A DNA stretch of 64,000 bases. It comes from Amycolatopsis thermalba (GTDB lineage Bacteria; Actinomycetota; Actinomycetes; Mycobacteriales; Pseudonocardiaceae). The notes under the pieces were generated by a model. It saw only the letters and a list, made by a program, of their open reading frames with translations. It was not told where the DNA came from and did no database searches. The stretch spans positions 24,554-88,553 of the forward strand of contig NZ_PQHW01000014.1 in NCBI RefSeq assembly GCF_003385215.1, read 5' to 3'. Below, one piece after another: positions 21,848-35,653 of this stretch. Both the position numbers and the translations under genes were made by a program. How positions within the stretch are numbered: position 1 is the stretch's first letter; every line of letters begins with the position of its first letter.

Positions 21848-21886
21848 ACCGGGGGCGGGGCCACCTCCCGCGGCCCCGCCCCCGGT
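21848..21886 (+). other. 15-bp perfect stem-loop between rpoB and rpoC
   Basis: ACCGGGGGCGGGGCC pairs perfectly with GGCCCCGCCCCCGGT around a 9-nt loop. There is no T tract, so it is more likely an RNA processing, stabilising or partial-attenuation element than a full terminator. Confidence 0.7.
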
Positions 21887-21931
21887 AGCCGACTCCTCTA
21901 GCCGAATCAACCCCAAAGGGGATGCAACGAC

Positions 21932-25843
<3,912 letters not shown>

Positions 25844-25857
25844 TCGGTAGTTGTGTG

Positions 25858-25891
25858 AAGCCCCCGGCTCCGGTTTCGGAGCCGGGGGCTT
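25858..25891 (+). terminator. Intrinsic terminator after rpoC
   Basis: AAGCCCCCGGCTCCG pairs with CGGAGCCGGGGGCTT around TTT, 15 nt after the rpoC stop. Confidence 0.9.
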
Positions 25892-25962
25892 CGTCGTGTC
25901 CGGGCAGGGGCGCGGAGGTAGCGTGAGGCCCGAGTTCACACGAGCGACACGAGGAGGGCGTT

Positions 25963-26109
25963 GTGAACGCAGAGCAGGCCCCGGAGGAGGCGCCGTCGAG
26001 GGGACGGCACGCCGCGCCCGAGGGCGCACCCACCCACCCGGCGATCGACCTGTCGAGGGACCCCAACCCGGGCAGGCCGGACCACGCGAAGCCCGACGAG
26101 GACGAGTAG
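25963..26109 (+). CDS. Small acidic/proline-rich protein, 48 aa, unknown
   Basis: A short ORF with a strong ribosome binding site (GAGGAGGG, 25951-25958) 4 nt before GTG 25963. The 48-residue product is hydrophilic, rich in Pro, Glu, Asp, Ala and Arg (MNAEQAPEEAPSRGRHAAP at the N-terminus), and ends HAKPDEDE. No signal peptide or membrane segment is seen. It is isolated between the rpoC terminator and a perfect bidirectional terminator, so it would need its own promoter. Coding status rests on the RBS, uninterrupted frame and composition; function unknown. Confidence 0.55.
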   Translation: MNAEQAPEEAPSRGRHAAPEGAPTHPAIDLSRDPNPGRPDHAKPDEDE

Positions 26110-26123
26110 CCGTCCCGACGTGG

Positions 26124-26158
26124 AACGGGGCCCCAGGCGCGCGCCTGGGGCCCCGTTT
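26124..26158. terminator. Perfect palindromic bidirectional terminator
   Basis: AACGGGGCCCCAGGCGC is followed directly by its exact reverse complement and TTT, with an A run on the other side. It serves the 48-aa ORF and the convergent type VII substrate gene ending at 26167. Confidence 0.85.
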
Positions 26159-26166
26159 CGTGGGGG

Positions 26167-27480
26167 TCAGAAGTCGAGCTTGCCGGTGATCTCGGCGTCG
26201 GACATGCCGGTGTCGCCGTGGTCCTCGGCCTGCCCGGCCTTCTCGGTGAAGTCGTCGAACGTCTGCTGGGCCTTGTCGATCGTGCCGGGGACGTCCGGGA
26301 TCTTGCGCTCGCTGCCCGGCACCTCCTCGCTGCCGGGGCGTTCCTGCATCGAGATGACCTGGTCCTTCACGGCCTCGCCGGCGAACTCCTTGAGCTTCCC
26401 GCCGGCCTGCTCGCCGATCGTGTCGCTGATCGCCCCGCGCAGGTCCCGCGTCAGGTTGGGTGTCTCGCCGTTCTCGATCGCGTCCCTGCCTGCCTGCTTG
26501 GCCCGGTCGAGGATGCCGTCCGCGGCCTCCTTGCCGAGGTTCTCCTTCAGCACGCCATCGGTGAGCTGCTGCGCGACCTTGTCGGTGACCTTCTCCGGGC
26601 TGAGGCTGTCCCCGGCATTGCCGACGGCGTCCGCGAGCTTCTTGAACCCCGGGATCTTCTCCAGGAACGCCTTGATCTTGTCGATCAGGCTCTTGATCTT
26701 GTCGATGACGGTGGTCAGCTTCTGCATCCAGCGGCTGACCTTGGACGTCTCGGTCGCGGCCCGGACCCCGGTGGCGGCCGCCGCCGCGGCCTCCGAGCCG
26801 CCCAGCGTGACCACCGTGGCGGCGAGCGCGGCCAGCCAGGTGACGATCAGCCACTCGACGAAGTCGCTGATGATGCTCAGCACGAGGTCCTTCGCGATGC
26901 TCATCACCGCGGAGCTGACCGCGAGCAGCGTCGCCAGCTCGGTCGTCGCGCCGGCGGTGCCGGAGAGCCCGTCGCGGAACTCGCTGAGCCGCTTCGCCGC
27001 GGCTTCGGCGCCGTCGCCCTGCCAGTTGGCGAGCCCGCTCGCCAGGAGTTCCTCGGTCTCCTGCTTCAGCGCCTCGATCTGCTCCCCGAGCTGGTTGAAC
27101 GCCTTCGCGCCGTCCTCCAGGGCGTCCGGGTCGCCGGTGACGAGTTCGAGCGCGTCCTCCAGCGGTTTGATCCAGCTGACCAGGAAACCGACCCCGTTCG
27201 AGATCAGCCAGCCGAGCGGGTCCGACACGATGTCGCCGATGGTGCTCGCGGCTTCGTTGACGAACGAGCTGGCCGTCGAGAAGGCCTCCGTGCCGTCCGC
27301 GACGAGGGCTTCGAGGTCACCCTTCGCCAGGTCCTCGCCGAGCTGGAAGCCCACGTCGAGGGTGTCATTGGCGCCGGAGTAGAGCTTGACCGGAGCGGTG
27401 TCGTCGAGCTTCTCCTGGACCTCCTCGGCGTCGTAGCCCGAGCCGAAGTTCTCGGCCAGCGCCTCCGCATCCGTGGGCAC
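26167..27480 (-). CDS. Large WXG-like type VII secretion substrate, function unknown
   Basis: The 437-residue product is predicted largely helical. Near residue 153 it has NWQGDGAEAAAKRL, a WXG100-like W-x-G turn flanked by helices, as in ESX substrates. Around 183-235 two hydrophobic segments occur (ELATLLAVSSAVMSIAKDL and VEWLIVTWLAALAATVVTL) that could insert in a membrane. The C-terminal half is amphipathic and Lys/Asp-rich with no recognised enzymatic domain. GTG 27480 begins 1 nt after the upstream stop with GGAGG inside that gene, so the two are coupled. An EspB-like or effector role is inferred from context only; no ESX machinery genes are in this window. Confidence 0.75.
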   Translation of the reverse strand: MPTDAEALAENFGSGYDAEEVQEKLDDTAPVKLYSGANDTLDVGFQLGEDLAKGDLEALVADGTEAFSTASSFVNEAASTIGDIVSDPLGWLISNGVGFLVSWIKPLEDALELVTGDPDALEDGAKAFNQLGEQIEALKQETEELLASGLANWQGDGAEAAAKRLSEFRDGLSGTAGATTELATLLAVSSAVMSIAKDLVLSIISDFVEWLIVTWLAALAATVVTLGGSEAAAAAATGVRAATETSKVSRWMQKLTTVIDKIKSLIDKIKAFLEKIPGFKKLADAVGNAGDSLSPEKVTDKVAQQLTDGVLKENLGKEAADGILDRAKQAGRDAIENGETPNLTRDLRGAISDTIGEQAGGKLKEFAGEAVKDQVISMQERPGSEEVPGSERKIPDVPGTIDKAQQTFDDFTEKAGQAEDHGDTGMSDAEITGKLDF

Positions 27481-27481
27481 G

Positions 27482-27829
27482 TCAGATCGCCTCCGTTCCC
27501 GCGTCGGTCTCGTCGAGCAGCTCGGCGACATCGCCGAACGCGCGGACCACCTCGTCGTCCATCGAGCTGTACGCGTCGGCGGCGCTGGTCAGCTTCACGC
27601 CGATCGACTGGTAGCCCGCGGACATCTCGTTCAGGTGGTCCTTCAGCTTGCCGAGCATTTCGCGGTACACCGGGAACGCGGTGCCGGCTCCGAGCAGTCC
27701 CCACGAGACCACGGGCACGTCCGCCTCGTAGGTCGCCTGCTGCAGCTCCGAGACCTTCCCCGTCAGGTCGCTCGCCCGCGCCGCGGTGGTGCGCAGGGCT
27801 TCGACGTCGACCTGGAACCCGCCGGCCAT
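27482..27829 (-). CDS. EspC-like ESX secretion-associated protein (type VII target)
   Basis: A 115-residue two-helix protein of the EspC/DUF2580 type: FQVDVEALRTTAARASDLTG, a long first helix, a central W-x-x-x-G turn (VSWGLLGAG), and a second helix ending ADAYSSMDDEVVRAF. Such proteins are secreted with, or escort, larger ESX substrates. ATG 27829 overlaps the YbaB-like gene stop (ATGA). Family assignment is from motif layout. Confidence 0.8.
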   Translation of the reverse strand: MAGGFQVDVEALRTTAARASDLTGKVSELQQATYEADVPVVSWGLLGAGTAFPVYREMLGKLKDHLNEMSAGYQSIGVKLTSAADAYSSMDDEVVRAFGDVAELLDETDAGTEAI

Positions 27830-28410
27830 CAGGCGTTCCCGAACGGGTCGATGTAGTCGTCGTCGGCCGGTTCGCGCCGGGGCGGCGGAGCGGGACGAGC
27901 CGGGCGTTCCGCCGGCCGCTCCTCGAGGAAGTCCTCCTCGGCGAAGTCCGCGCCCTGGTCGATCGGCCGCGGCGCGGCGGCCGGCCGTTCGTCGGCCAGC
28001 TTCGCCTTGAGGTCCGCCACGCTCATGCCGAACGCCTCGGCCTGGGTCTCCAGCACCGACTCCAGCACGTTGCTCTGCTCGCCGAGGGCGTCCTGGACGA
28101 TCGCGGCCTGCTGCCGCGCCGCCGCGGCGACCGCCTCGCGGATCGTGCTGGTGATCGTCGAGGACAGCTGGATCGCGCTTCCCCCGAGCGCGTCCTCGCT
28201 GACCCGGACCGACTGCACCCCGCCACCGGGCCCCGCCACGACCGTCACGGTCCGGTCGGGGGAGGAGACGGTGACCGACAGCTCACCAATCTGTTCCTTC
28301 ATCCGGGTGAGCGCGGCCATCCGCTGCTCCCCGTTCCGCTTGTGCTGCTCGACCTGGTCCAGCTTCTGCTGCAGCTGCTCGACCAGATCGCCATGGCCGC
28401 CGTACGCCAT
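27829..28410 (-). CDS. YbaB/EbfC family protein (EspL-like)
   Basis: A 193-residue protein. Residues ~1-105 match the YbaB/EbfC fold: a coiled-coil N-terminal helix (LVEQLQQKLDQVEQHKRNGE), a beta region (VTVSSPDRTVTVVAGPGGGV) and a C-terminal helix (ITSTIREAVAAAARQQ). A Pro/Arg/Asp-rich tail follows. YbaB proteins bind DNA non-specifically. EspL of the mycobacterial ESX-1 locus belongs to the same fold and supports ESX substrates. The start has an excellent RBS (GGGGAGGG). First gene of the three-gene coupled unit. Confidence 0.82.
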   Translation of the reverse strand: MAYGGHGDLVEQLQQKLDQVEQHKRNGEQRMAALTRMKEQIGELSVTVSSPDRTVTVVAGPGGGVQSVRVSEDALGGSAIQLSSTITSTIREAVAAAARQQAAIVQDALGEQSNVLESVLETQAEAFGMSVADLKAKLADERPAAAPRPIDQGADFAEEDFLEERPAERPARPAPPPRREPADDDYIDPFGNA

Positions 28411-28960
28411 GCGGTCCCTCCCCGTGGTGAATTACGCACCTTCGGTATCGGATCATGCACCACACGTGTGTGCCGCGGGCACGCTTCCGGGCAACTCACC
28501 GATTCGATTGATCACTTTTCGCCACGCGGGAATTCCGCCGCCATTTCCGGCGTTGAAACGATCGCCGAAGATGCCCGCCGACCTGCTCGAACGCGTCGGC
28601 CGACGGGGTCCCGGGAGTTGGCCGAACGCCTCCTGCGCGGCCGTCTTTCCGCTAGACTCGCCACACCACCTTCTCGCCGGAGCCGGGGTGTGAGCCCGTT
28701 AGGGACCCCCGATGCCACCGCCTGCCGCAAGGGCGGGTATCTTTGACGACTGTGCCCGGCATGCGTCGGGCCGCTCTGCGTGCTTTTCGGCCAAGCGGGG
28801 ATGCTCCGGCATCGTGGCGACGGCCGCGGCGAAGCGGAGCTCCACGGAAATCCGAGGGAACGTTAGCGGTCGACAGACCCAGACGCGGGCCGACACGCCC
28901 GACCTCGGGGGCCGGGGAGACCAAGACGGAACAAGCAAGACGCGACAGAAGGCTGGTCCA
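28411..28960. other. Gene-free region upstream of rpsL with putative promoter
   Basis: TAGACT at 28653-28658 is a good -10 box for the rpsL operon, with no clear -35. Downstream lies an approximately 300-nt GC-rich leader. The upstream frame of rpsL is open from 28712, but residues before 28961 are not conserved L/S12 sequence. No other gene is supported in this interval. Confidence 0.5.
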
Positions 28961-29335
28961 TTGCCCACGATCCAGCAGCTGGTCCGCAAGGGCCGCCAGG
29001 ACAAGGCTGCCAAGCAGAAGACCGCGGCCCTCAAGGGGAGTCCGCAGCGGCGTGGCGTGTGCACTCGCGTGTACACCACGACGCCCAAGAAGCCGAACTC
29101 GGCGCTGCGCAAGGTCGCGCGTGTCAAGCTGACCAGCGGCATCGAGGTCACCGCCTACATCCCGGGCGAGGGCCACAACCTGCAGGAGCACTCGATGGTG
29201 CTCGTGCGCGGTGGTCGTGTGAAGGACCTGCCCGGCGTTCGCTACAAGATCATCCGCGGTTCGCTCGACACCCAGGGTGTGAAGAACCGCAAGCAGGCGC
29301 GCAGCCGGTACGGCGCGAAGAAGGAGAAGAGCTAA
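28961..29335 (+). CDS. rpsL: 30S ribosomal protein S12
   Basis: S12 lines the decoding centre and sets translational accuracy. The product is exactly 124 residues from TTG 28961 ([15 protein letters not shown]), the standard length, so the longer upstream frame is not used. The streptomycin-determining lysines K43 ([14 protein letters not shown]) and K88 ([12 protein letters not shown]) are both wild type. The stop overlaps the rpsG start by one base. First gene of the str operon. Confidence 0.97.
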   Translation: MPTIQQLVRKGRQDKAAKQKTAALKGSPQRRGVCTRVYTTTPKKPNSALRKVARVKLTSGIEVTAYIPGEGHNLQEHSMVLVRGGRVKDLPGVRYKIIRGSLDTQGVKNRKQARSRYGAKKEKS

Positions 29336-29805
29336 TGCCCCGCAAGGGTCCGGCCCCGAAGCGGCCGCTGATCTCCGACCCGGTTTACGGCTCCCCGCTG
29401 GTCACCCAGCTGATCAACAAGGTGCTGACCGACGGCAAGCGCTCGCTGGCCGAGCGCATCGTCTACGGCGCCCTGGAAGGTGCCCGGGAGAAGACCGGCA
29501 CGGATCCCGTCGTCACGCTCAAGCGTGCGCTGGACAACGTGAAGCCGAGCATCGAGGTGAAGAGCCGCCGGGTCGGTGGTGCCACCTACCAGGTGCCGAT
29601 CGAGGTCAAGCCGGGCCGCTCGACGACCCTTGCGCTGCGGTGGATCGTCAGCTTCTCCCGCGCCCGCCGCGAGAAGACCATGATCGAGCGTCTGCAGAAC
29701 GAGCTGCTCGATGCGAGCAACGGCCTCGGGGCCAGCGTGAAGCGCCGCGAGGACACCCACAAGATGGCCGAGTCCAACAAGGCGTTCGCCCACTACCGGT
29801 GGTGA
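29335..29805 (+). CDS. rpsG: 30S ribosomal protein S7
   Basis: S7 nucleates assembly of the 30S head and often regulates the str operon. The 156 residues are full length: [20 protein letters not shown] at the start, and the conserved [20 protein letters not shown] and [13 protein letters not shown] at the end. ATG 29335 shares one base with the rpsL stop (TAATG). fusA begins 64 nt downstream. Confidence 0.97.
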   Translation: MPRKGPAPKRPLISDPVYGSPLVTQLINKVLTDGKRSLAERIVYGALEGAREKTGTDPVVTLKRALDNVKPSIEVKSRRVGGATYQVPIEVKPGRSTTLALRWIVSFSRARREKTMIERLQNELLDASNGLGASVKRREDTHKMAESNKAFAHYRW

Positions 29806-29869
29806 ACGTAGCCCGGCTGCCGAGACAAGCCAGGCCGGGCCCCACGCTTCGAGACAGGGGAACAGTGCA

Positions 29870-31969
29870 GTGGCACGCGACGTGCTGACCGACCTGAACA
29901 AGGTCCGCAACATCGGCATCATGGCTCACATCGACGCCGGTAAGACCACCACCACCGAGCGGATCCTGTTCTACACCGGGATCAACTACAAGATCGGCGA
30001 GGTGCACGACGGCGCCGCGACGATGGACTGGATGGAGGAGGAGCAGAAGCGGGGTATCACCATCACCTCGGCTGCCACCACCACCTTCTGGGCCGACCAC
30101 CAGATCAACATCATCGACACCCCCGGCCACGTCGACTTCACCGTCGAGGTGGAGCGTTCGCTGCGGGTGCTCGACGGTGCCGTTGCCGTGTTCGACGGCA
30201 AGGAGGGTGTCGAGCCCCAGTCCGAGCAGGTCTGGCGCCAGGCCGACAAGTACGAGGTCCCGCGCATCTGCTTCGTCAACAAGATGGACAAGCTGGGCGC
30301 GGACTTCTACTTCACCGTGCGCACCATCGAGGAGCGCCTCGGCGCGCGCCCGCTGGTCATCCAGCTGCCGATCGGTGCCGAGAGCGACTTCCAGGGCGTC
30401 ATCGACCTGGTCCGCATGAAGGCGCTGACCTGGCGGGGCGAGGTCAAGAAGGGCGAGGACTACGAGGTCGAGGACATCCCGGCCGACCTCGCCGACAAGG
30501 CCGCCGAGTACCGCGACAAGCTGATCGAGGCCGTCGCGGAGACCGACGACGCCCTGATGGAGAAGTACTTCGGCGGCGAGGAGCTGTCCGAGGCCGACAT
30601 CAAGGCCGGCATCCGCAAGCTGACGGTCGCCCGCGAGGCGTACCCGGTGCTGTGCGGCTCCGCGTTCAAGAACAAGGGCGTGCAGCCCATGCTGGACGCG
30701 GTGATCGACTACCTGCCGTCGCCGCTGGACGTCCCCGCCGTCGAGGGCACCCTCACCGACGGTGAGACGGCGGCGTCCCGGAAGCCGTCGGTTGACGAGC
30801 CGTTCGCGGCACTGGCGTTCAAGATCGCCGCGCACCCGTTCTTCGGCAAGCTGACCTACGTCCGGGTGTACTCGGGCAAGGTCGCCGCCGGCGCCCAGGT
30901 CATCAACTCGACCAAGGAGCGCAAGGAGCGCATCGGGAAGCTCTTCCAGATGCACTCCAACAAGGAGAACCCGGTCGACGAGGCCCAGGCCGGCCACATC
31001 TACGCGGTCATCGGCCTGAAGGACACCACGACCGGTGACACCCTGTGCGACCCGCAGAACCCGATCGTTCTGGAGTCGATGACCTTCCCCGAGCCGGTCA
31101 TCAAGGTGGCCATCGAGCCCAAGACGAAGGCCGACCAGGAGAAGCTGTCGACCGCGATCCAGAAGCTGGCCGAGGAGGACCCCACCTTCCAGGTCCAGCT
31201 GGACGAGGAGACCGGTCAGACGATCATCGCGGGCATGGGCGAGCTGCACCTCGAGGTGCTGGTCAACCGCATGAAGTCCGACTACAAGGTCGAGGCGAAC
31301 ATCGGTAAGCCGCAGGTCGCCTACCGCGAGACGATCCGCCGCACGGTCGAGAAGTACGAGTACACGCACAAGAAGCAGACCGGTGGTTCCGGCCAGTTCG
31401 CGCGCGTGATCATCAAGCTGGAGCCGCTGTCCACCGGTGACGGCGCCCTCTACGAGTTCGACAACAAGGTCACCGGTGGCCGCGTGCCGCGCGAGTACAT
31501 CCCGTCGGTGGACGCCGGTGCCCAGGACGCCATGCAGTACGGTGTCCTCGCCGGTTACCCGCTGGTCGGGCTGAAGGTGACCCTGTTGGACGGCGCTTAC
31601 CACGAGGTCGACTCGTCGGAAATGGCCTTCAAGATCGCCGGTTCGATGGCGCTCAAGGAGGCCGCGCGCCAGGCCAGCCCGGTTCTGCTGGAGCCGGTCA
31701 TGGCCGTCGAGGTGACCACCCCCGAGGACTACATGGGTGACGTCATCGGCGACCTCAACTCTCGCCGTGGTCAGATCCAGGCCATGGACGAGCGGGCAGG
31801 CACCCGAGTCGTGAAGGCACTGGTTCCGCTGTCCGAGATGTTCGGGTACGTCGGCGACCTGCGGTCTCGTACCCAGGGTCGGGCGAACTACTCGATGACG
31901 TTCGACTCCTACGCCGAGGTTCCCTCGAACGTCGCGAAGGAGATCATCGCGAAGGCGACGGGGGAGTAA
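29870..31969 (+). CDS. fusA: Elongation factor G
   Basis: EF-G is the GTPase that drives translocation and ribosome recycling. The 699 residues carry G1 [14 protein letters not shown]3 DTPGHVDF and G4 NKMDKLGAD in the N-terminal G domain. Domains II-V follow ([36 protein letters not shown]). GTG 29870 follows ACAGGGGAACAG. It lies between rpsG and tuf, the classical order. Confidence 0.97.
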   Translation: MARDVLTDLNKVRNIGIMAHIDAGKTTTTERILFYTGINYKIGEVHDGAATMDWMEEEQKRGITITSAATTTFWADHQINIIDTPGHVDFTVEVERSLRVLDGAVAVFDGKEGVEPQSEQVWRQADKYEVPRICFVNKMDKLGADFYFTVRTIEERLGARPLVIQLPIGAESDFQGVIDLVRMKALTWRGEVKKGEDYEVEDIPADLADKAAEYRDKLIEAVAETDDALMEKYFGGEELSEADIKAGIRKLTVAREAYPVLCGSAFKNKGVQPMLDAVIDYLPSPLDVPAVEGTLTDGETAASRKPSVDEPFAALAFKIAAHPFFGKLTYVRVYSGKVAAGAQVINSTKERKERIGKLFQMHSNKENPVDEAQAGHIYAVIGLKDTTTGDTLCDPQNPIVLESMTFPEPVIKVAIEPKTKADQEKLSTAIQKLAEEDPTFQVQLDEETGQTIIAGMGELHLEVLVNRMKSDYKVEANIGKPQVAYRETIRRTVEKYEYTHKKQTGGSGQFARVIIKLEPLSTGDGALYEFDNKVTGGRVPREYIPSVDAGAQDAMQYGVLAGYPLVGLKVTLLDGAYHEVDSSEMAFKIAGSMALKEAARQASPVLLEPVMAVEVTTPEDYMGDVIGDLNSRRGQIQAMDERAGTRVVKALVPLSEMFGYVGDLRSRTQGRANYSMTFDSYAEVPSNVAKEIIAKATGE

Positions 31970-32096
31970 ACCCCTCAGCACCCAACGCGGGCGCGCACAG
32001 GGGCCTCCCCTAGGGTCCGCACAACCGACCAGATCGATCGCCGTTCGGCTGCCACGCCGGCGGTGAAGCAAAGCAAGAGTCCAGGAGGACATTCCA

Positions 32097-33290
32097 GTGG
32101 CGAAGGCGAAGTTCGAGCGGAGCAAGCCGCACGTCAACATCGGGACCATCGGTCACGTCGACCACGGCAAGACCACGCTGACCGCGGCGATCACCAAGGT
32201 TCTGCACGACAAGTACCCGGAGCTCAACGAGTCCCGGGCGTTCGACCAGATCGACAACGCGCCGGAAGAGAAGCAGCGCGGTATCACGATCAACATCTCG
32301 CACGTCGAGTACCAGACCGAGAAGCGTCACTACGCCCACGTGGACGCCCCCGGTCACGCGGACTACATCAAGAACATGATCACCGGTGCCGCCCAGATGG
32401 ACGGCGCGATCCTGGTGGTCGCCGCGACCGACGGCCCGATGCCGCAGACGCGTGAGCACGTGCTGCTCGCCCGCCAGGTCGGTGTGCCCTACATCGTCGT
32501 GGCGCTGAACAAGGCCGACATGGTCGACGACGAGGAGATCCTCGAGCTCGTCGAGCTGGAGGTCCGCGAGCTGCTGTCCTCGCAGGAGTTCCCCGGCGAC
32601 GACGCCCCCGTGGTCAAGGTCTCCGGCCTCAAGGCCCTCGAGGGTGACCCGAAGTGGTCGGAGTCGGTCCTGGAGCTCATGCAGGCCGTCGACGACAACG
32701 TGCCGGACCCGGTGCGTGACCTCGACAAGCCGTTCCTGATGCCGATCGAGGACGTCTTCACCATCACCGGCCGCGGCACCGTCGTGACCGGTCGCGTGGA
32801 GCGCGGCCAGATCAACGTCAACGAAGAGGTCGAGATCGTGGGTATCCGCGAGAAGTCGACCAAGACCACCGTCACCGGTGTCGAGATGTTCCGCAAGCTG
32901 CTCGACTCGGGCCAGGCCGGTGACAACGTCGGTCTGCTGCTGCGTGGTATCAAGCGCGAGGACGTCGAGCGTGGCCAGGTCGTCGTGAAGCCCGGCACCA
33001 CGACTCCGCACACGGAGTTCGAGGGCTCGGTCTACATCCTGTCCAAGGACGAGGGTGGCCGTCACACGCCGTTCTTCAACAACTACCGCCCGCAGTTCTA
33101 CTTCCGTACGACCGACGTGACCGGCGTGGTGACCCTCCCCGAGGGCACCGAGATGGTCATGCCGGGTGACAACACCGAGATCAAGGTGCAGCTCATCCAG
33201 CCGGTCGCCATGGACGAGGGTCTGCGGTTCGCCATCCGCGAGGGTGGCCGGACCGTCGGCGCGGGCCAGGTCACCAAGATCATCAAGTGA
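32097..33290 (+). CDS. tuf: Elongation factor Tu
   Basis: EF-Tu delivers aminoacyl-tRNA to the ribosome. The 397 residues include G1 [10 protein letters not shown], the G2 region [13 protein letters not shown]3 DAPGHADY and G4 [10 protein letters not shown], and domains 2 and 3 end in [13 protein letters not shown] 32097 follows CAGGAGGACATT. The 127-nt gap from fusA may contain a separate tuf promoter, but none is clear. A GC-rich terminator follows. Confidence 0.97.
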   Translation: MAKAKFERSKPHVNIGTIGHVDHGKTTLTAAITKVLHDKYPELNESRAFDQIDNAPEEKQRGITINISHVEYQTEKRHYAHVDAPGHADYIKNMITGAAQMDGAILVVAATDGPMPQTREHVLLARQVGVPYIVVALNKADMVDDEEILELVELEVRELLSSQEFPGDDAPVVKVSGLKALEGDPKWSESVLELMQAVDDNVPDPVRDLDKPFLMPIEDVFTITGRGTVVTGRVERGQINVNEEVEIVGIREKSTKTTVTGVEMFRKLLDSGQAGDNVGLLLRGIKREDVERGQVVVKPGTTTPHTEFEGSVYILSKDEGGRHTPFFNNYRPQFYFRTTDVTGVVTLPEGTEMVMPGDNTEIKVQLIQPVAMDEGLRFAIREGGRTVGAGQVTKIIK

Positions 33291-33296
33291 TTCCAT

Positions 33297-33331
33297 CCGG
33301 CCCCGGAGTGCCTATAGCACCCCGGGGCCGG
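33297..33331 (+). terminator. Terminator after tuf
   Basis: CCGGCCCCGG pairs with CCGGGGCCGG, extended by GTGC/GCAC around a small loop; few Ts follow. Confidence 0.75.
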
Positions 33332-33332
33332 G

Positions 33333-33361
33333 TTGTGGAACCACGTGTGCGACACTAGTTG
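33333..33361 (+). promoter_or_regulatory. Putative S10 operon promoter
   Basis: TTGTGG (33333-33338), 17-nt spacer, TAGTTG (33356-33361). It lies between the tuf terminator and a second hairpin, giving a leader of about 290 nt before rpsJ. The -10 is non-consensus at its last base. Confidence 0.4.
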
Positions 33362-33374
33362 AGTTGCTCGTTGC

Positions 33375-33410
33375 GGGGCGGCCGATATCTGTTCAGAAAT
33401 CGGCCGCCCC
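33375..33410 (+). other. Near-perfect hairpin in the S10 operon leader
   Basis: GGGGCGGCCGAT pairs with ATCGGCCGCCCC, and the inner TCTG/CAGA also pairs, leaving a tiny loop. There is no T tract. It lies about 14 nt after the putative -10 box, so it would be at the very 5' end of the S10 transcript. The rest of 33411-33653 shows no gene. Confidence 0.65.
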
Positions 33411-33653
33411 GGCACGAGTGGCCTTGGTCCGTGGGTATCCCAGGGGGAGACCGCGGGCGCGACAGATGGCCGGCACGGCCGTCTCGCGGTGAAGACCAAC
33501 CGGCACGACGACGATCCTCTTGCGGGATCAGTCTGCGCAGCGGGCGCGACACGCCCGACCGCGTGGATCGGACGCGAGGGCGTTGACGTGCGGAAACCGG
33601 CGCGAAAGTGCCGGTAGAGATAGCGGCACAAGACGAAGGAACGAGCTGCGACC

Positions 33654-33959
33654 ATGGCGGGACAGAAGATCCGCATCAGGCTCAAGGCCTACGACCACGA
33701 GGCGATCGATGCCAGCGCGCGCAAGATCGTCGAGACGGTGACGCGCACCGGCGCCTCGGTCGTCGGACCTGTGCCGCTGCCCACCGAGAAGAACGTTTAC
33801 TGCGTCATCCGCTCGCCGCACAAGTACAAGGACTCGCGCGAGCACTTCGAGATGCGCACGCACAAGCGGCTGATCGACATCCTCGACCCGACGCCGAAGA
33901 CGGTCGACGCGCTCATGCGCATCGACCTCCCGGCGAGCGTCGACGTCAACATCCAGTAA
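33654..33959 (+). CDS. rpsJ: 30S ribosomal protein S10
   Basis: S10 is a head protein of the small subunit and, as NusE, a partner in antitermination. The 101 residues match the family: [39 protein letters not shown] and [18 protein letters not shown] 33654 has only a modest upstream purine stretch. First gene of the 21-gene S10/spc-type string. Confidence 0.97.
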
Positions 33960-33990
33960 GCGTTGGGCGAGCGGCGGAGATAAGAGACTC

Positions 33991-34643
<653 letters not shown>

Positions 34644-34647
<4 letters not shown>

Positions 34648-35330
34648 CCAGCGTCGAGCTGAAGACCCCGGCCGGCAGCGCCGAGGGCACCGTCGAGCTC
34701 CCCGCCGAGATCTTCGACGTGCAGGCCAACGTGCCGCTGATGCACCAGGTCGTGGTGGCCCAGCAGGCCGCCGCGCGCCAGGGCACGCACGACACGAAGA
34801 CCCGCGGCGAGGTCTCCGGTGGCGGCAAGAAGCCGTACCGCCAGAAGGGCACCGGCCGCGCCCGCCAGGGTTCGACCCGCGCCCCGCAGTTCGCCGGCGG
34901 TGGCACCGTCCACGGCCCCACGCCGCGCGACTACAGCCAGCGCACCCCGAAGAAGATGAAGGCCGCCGCCCTGCGCGGTGCCCTCTCCGACCGGGCGCGC
35001 GCCGGCCAGGTGCACGTCATCACCGAGCTGGTGTCGGGCGAGAAGCCCAACACCAAGGAGGCGAAGAAGGCCCTCGCCGCCGTGACCCAGGCCAAGCGCC
35101 TGCTGGTCGTGCTGCACCGCGAGGACGAGCAGGGCTGGCTGTCCGCCCGCAACCTGCCGAACGTGCACCTGATCAACCCGGACCAGCTCAACACCTACGA
35201 CGTGCTGGTCAACGACGACGTGGTGTTCACCAAGGCCGCGTACGACGCCTTCATCGCCGGCCCGGTCAAGGGCAAGGCGGCCAAGGCTTCCGCGCGGGCC
35301 AGCGAGGTTGAAGGGAGTGAAGCGCAGTGA
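34644..35330 (+). CDS. rplD: 50S ribosomal protein L4
   Basis: L4 lines the peptide exit tunnel with an extended loop. In some bacteria it regulates this operon. The 228 residues show the loop region [20 protein letters not shown] followed by [14 protein letters not shown], and [20 protein letters not shown] near the end. The C-terminal ~20 residues are a charged, Ala-rich tail. Overlaps rplC and rplW by 4 nt each. Confidence 0.96.
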
Positions 35331-35638
35331 GCAGCGTTGCCATCCCGGACCCTCGTGACATCGTGCTCGCGCCGGTGATCTCCGAGAAGTCCTACGGGCT
35401 TCTCGAGGACCACAAGTACACGTTCGAGGTCCGGCCGGACGCCAACAAGACGCAGATCAAGATCGCCGTCGAGCAGATCTTCGGCGTCAAGGTGGTCAGC
35501 GTGAACACGCTGAACCGGCAGGGCAAGCGCAAGCGGACCCGCTACGGCTTCGGTAAGCGCAAGAACGTCAAGCGCGCCGTCGTGACGCTGTCCGCCGAGA
35601 GCAAGCCGATCGAGATCTTCGGCGGACCCGCCGCGTAA
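35327..35638 (+). CDS. rplW: 50S ribosomal protein L23
   Basis: L23 sits at the tunnel exit and docks trigger factor and SRP. The 103 residues contain [20 protein letters not shown] and [22 protein letters not shown] 35327 overlaps the rplD stop (GTGA). rplB follows after 15 nt. Confidence 0.96.
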   Translation: MSSVAIPDPRDIVLAPVISEKSYGLLEDHKYTFEVRPDANKTQIKIAVEQIFGVKVVSVNTLNRQGKRKRTRYGFGKRKNVKRAVVTLSAESKPIEIFGGPAA

Positions 35639-35653
35639 GGGACGGAAGCTGTC

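Noticed and set aside
28961..29335. Streptomycin-resistance allele of rpsL
   Set aside because: K43 and K88 are both wild type.
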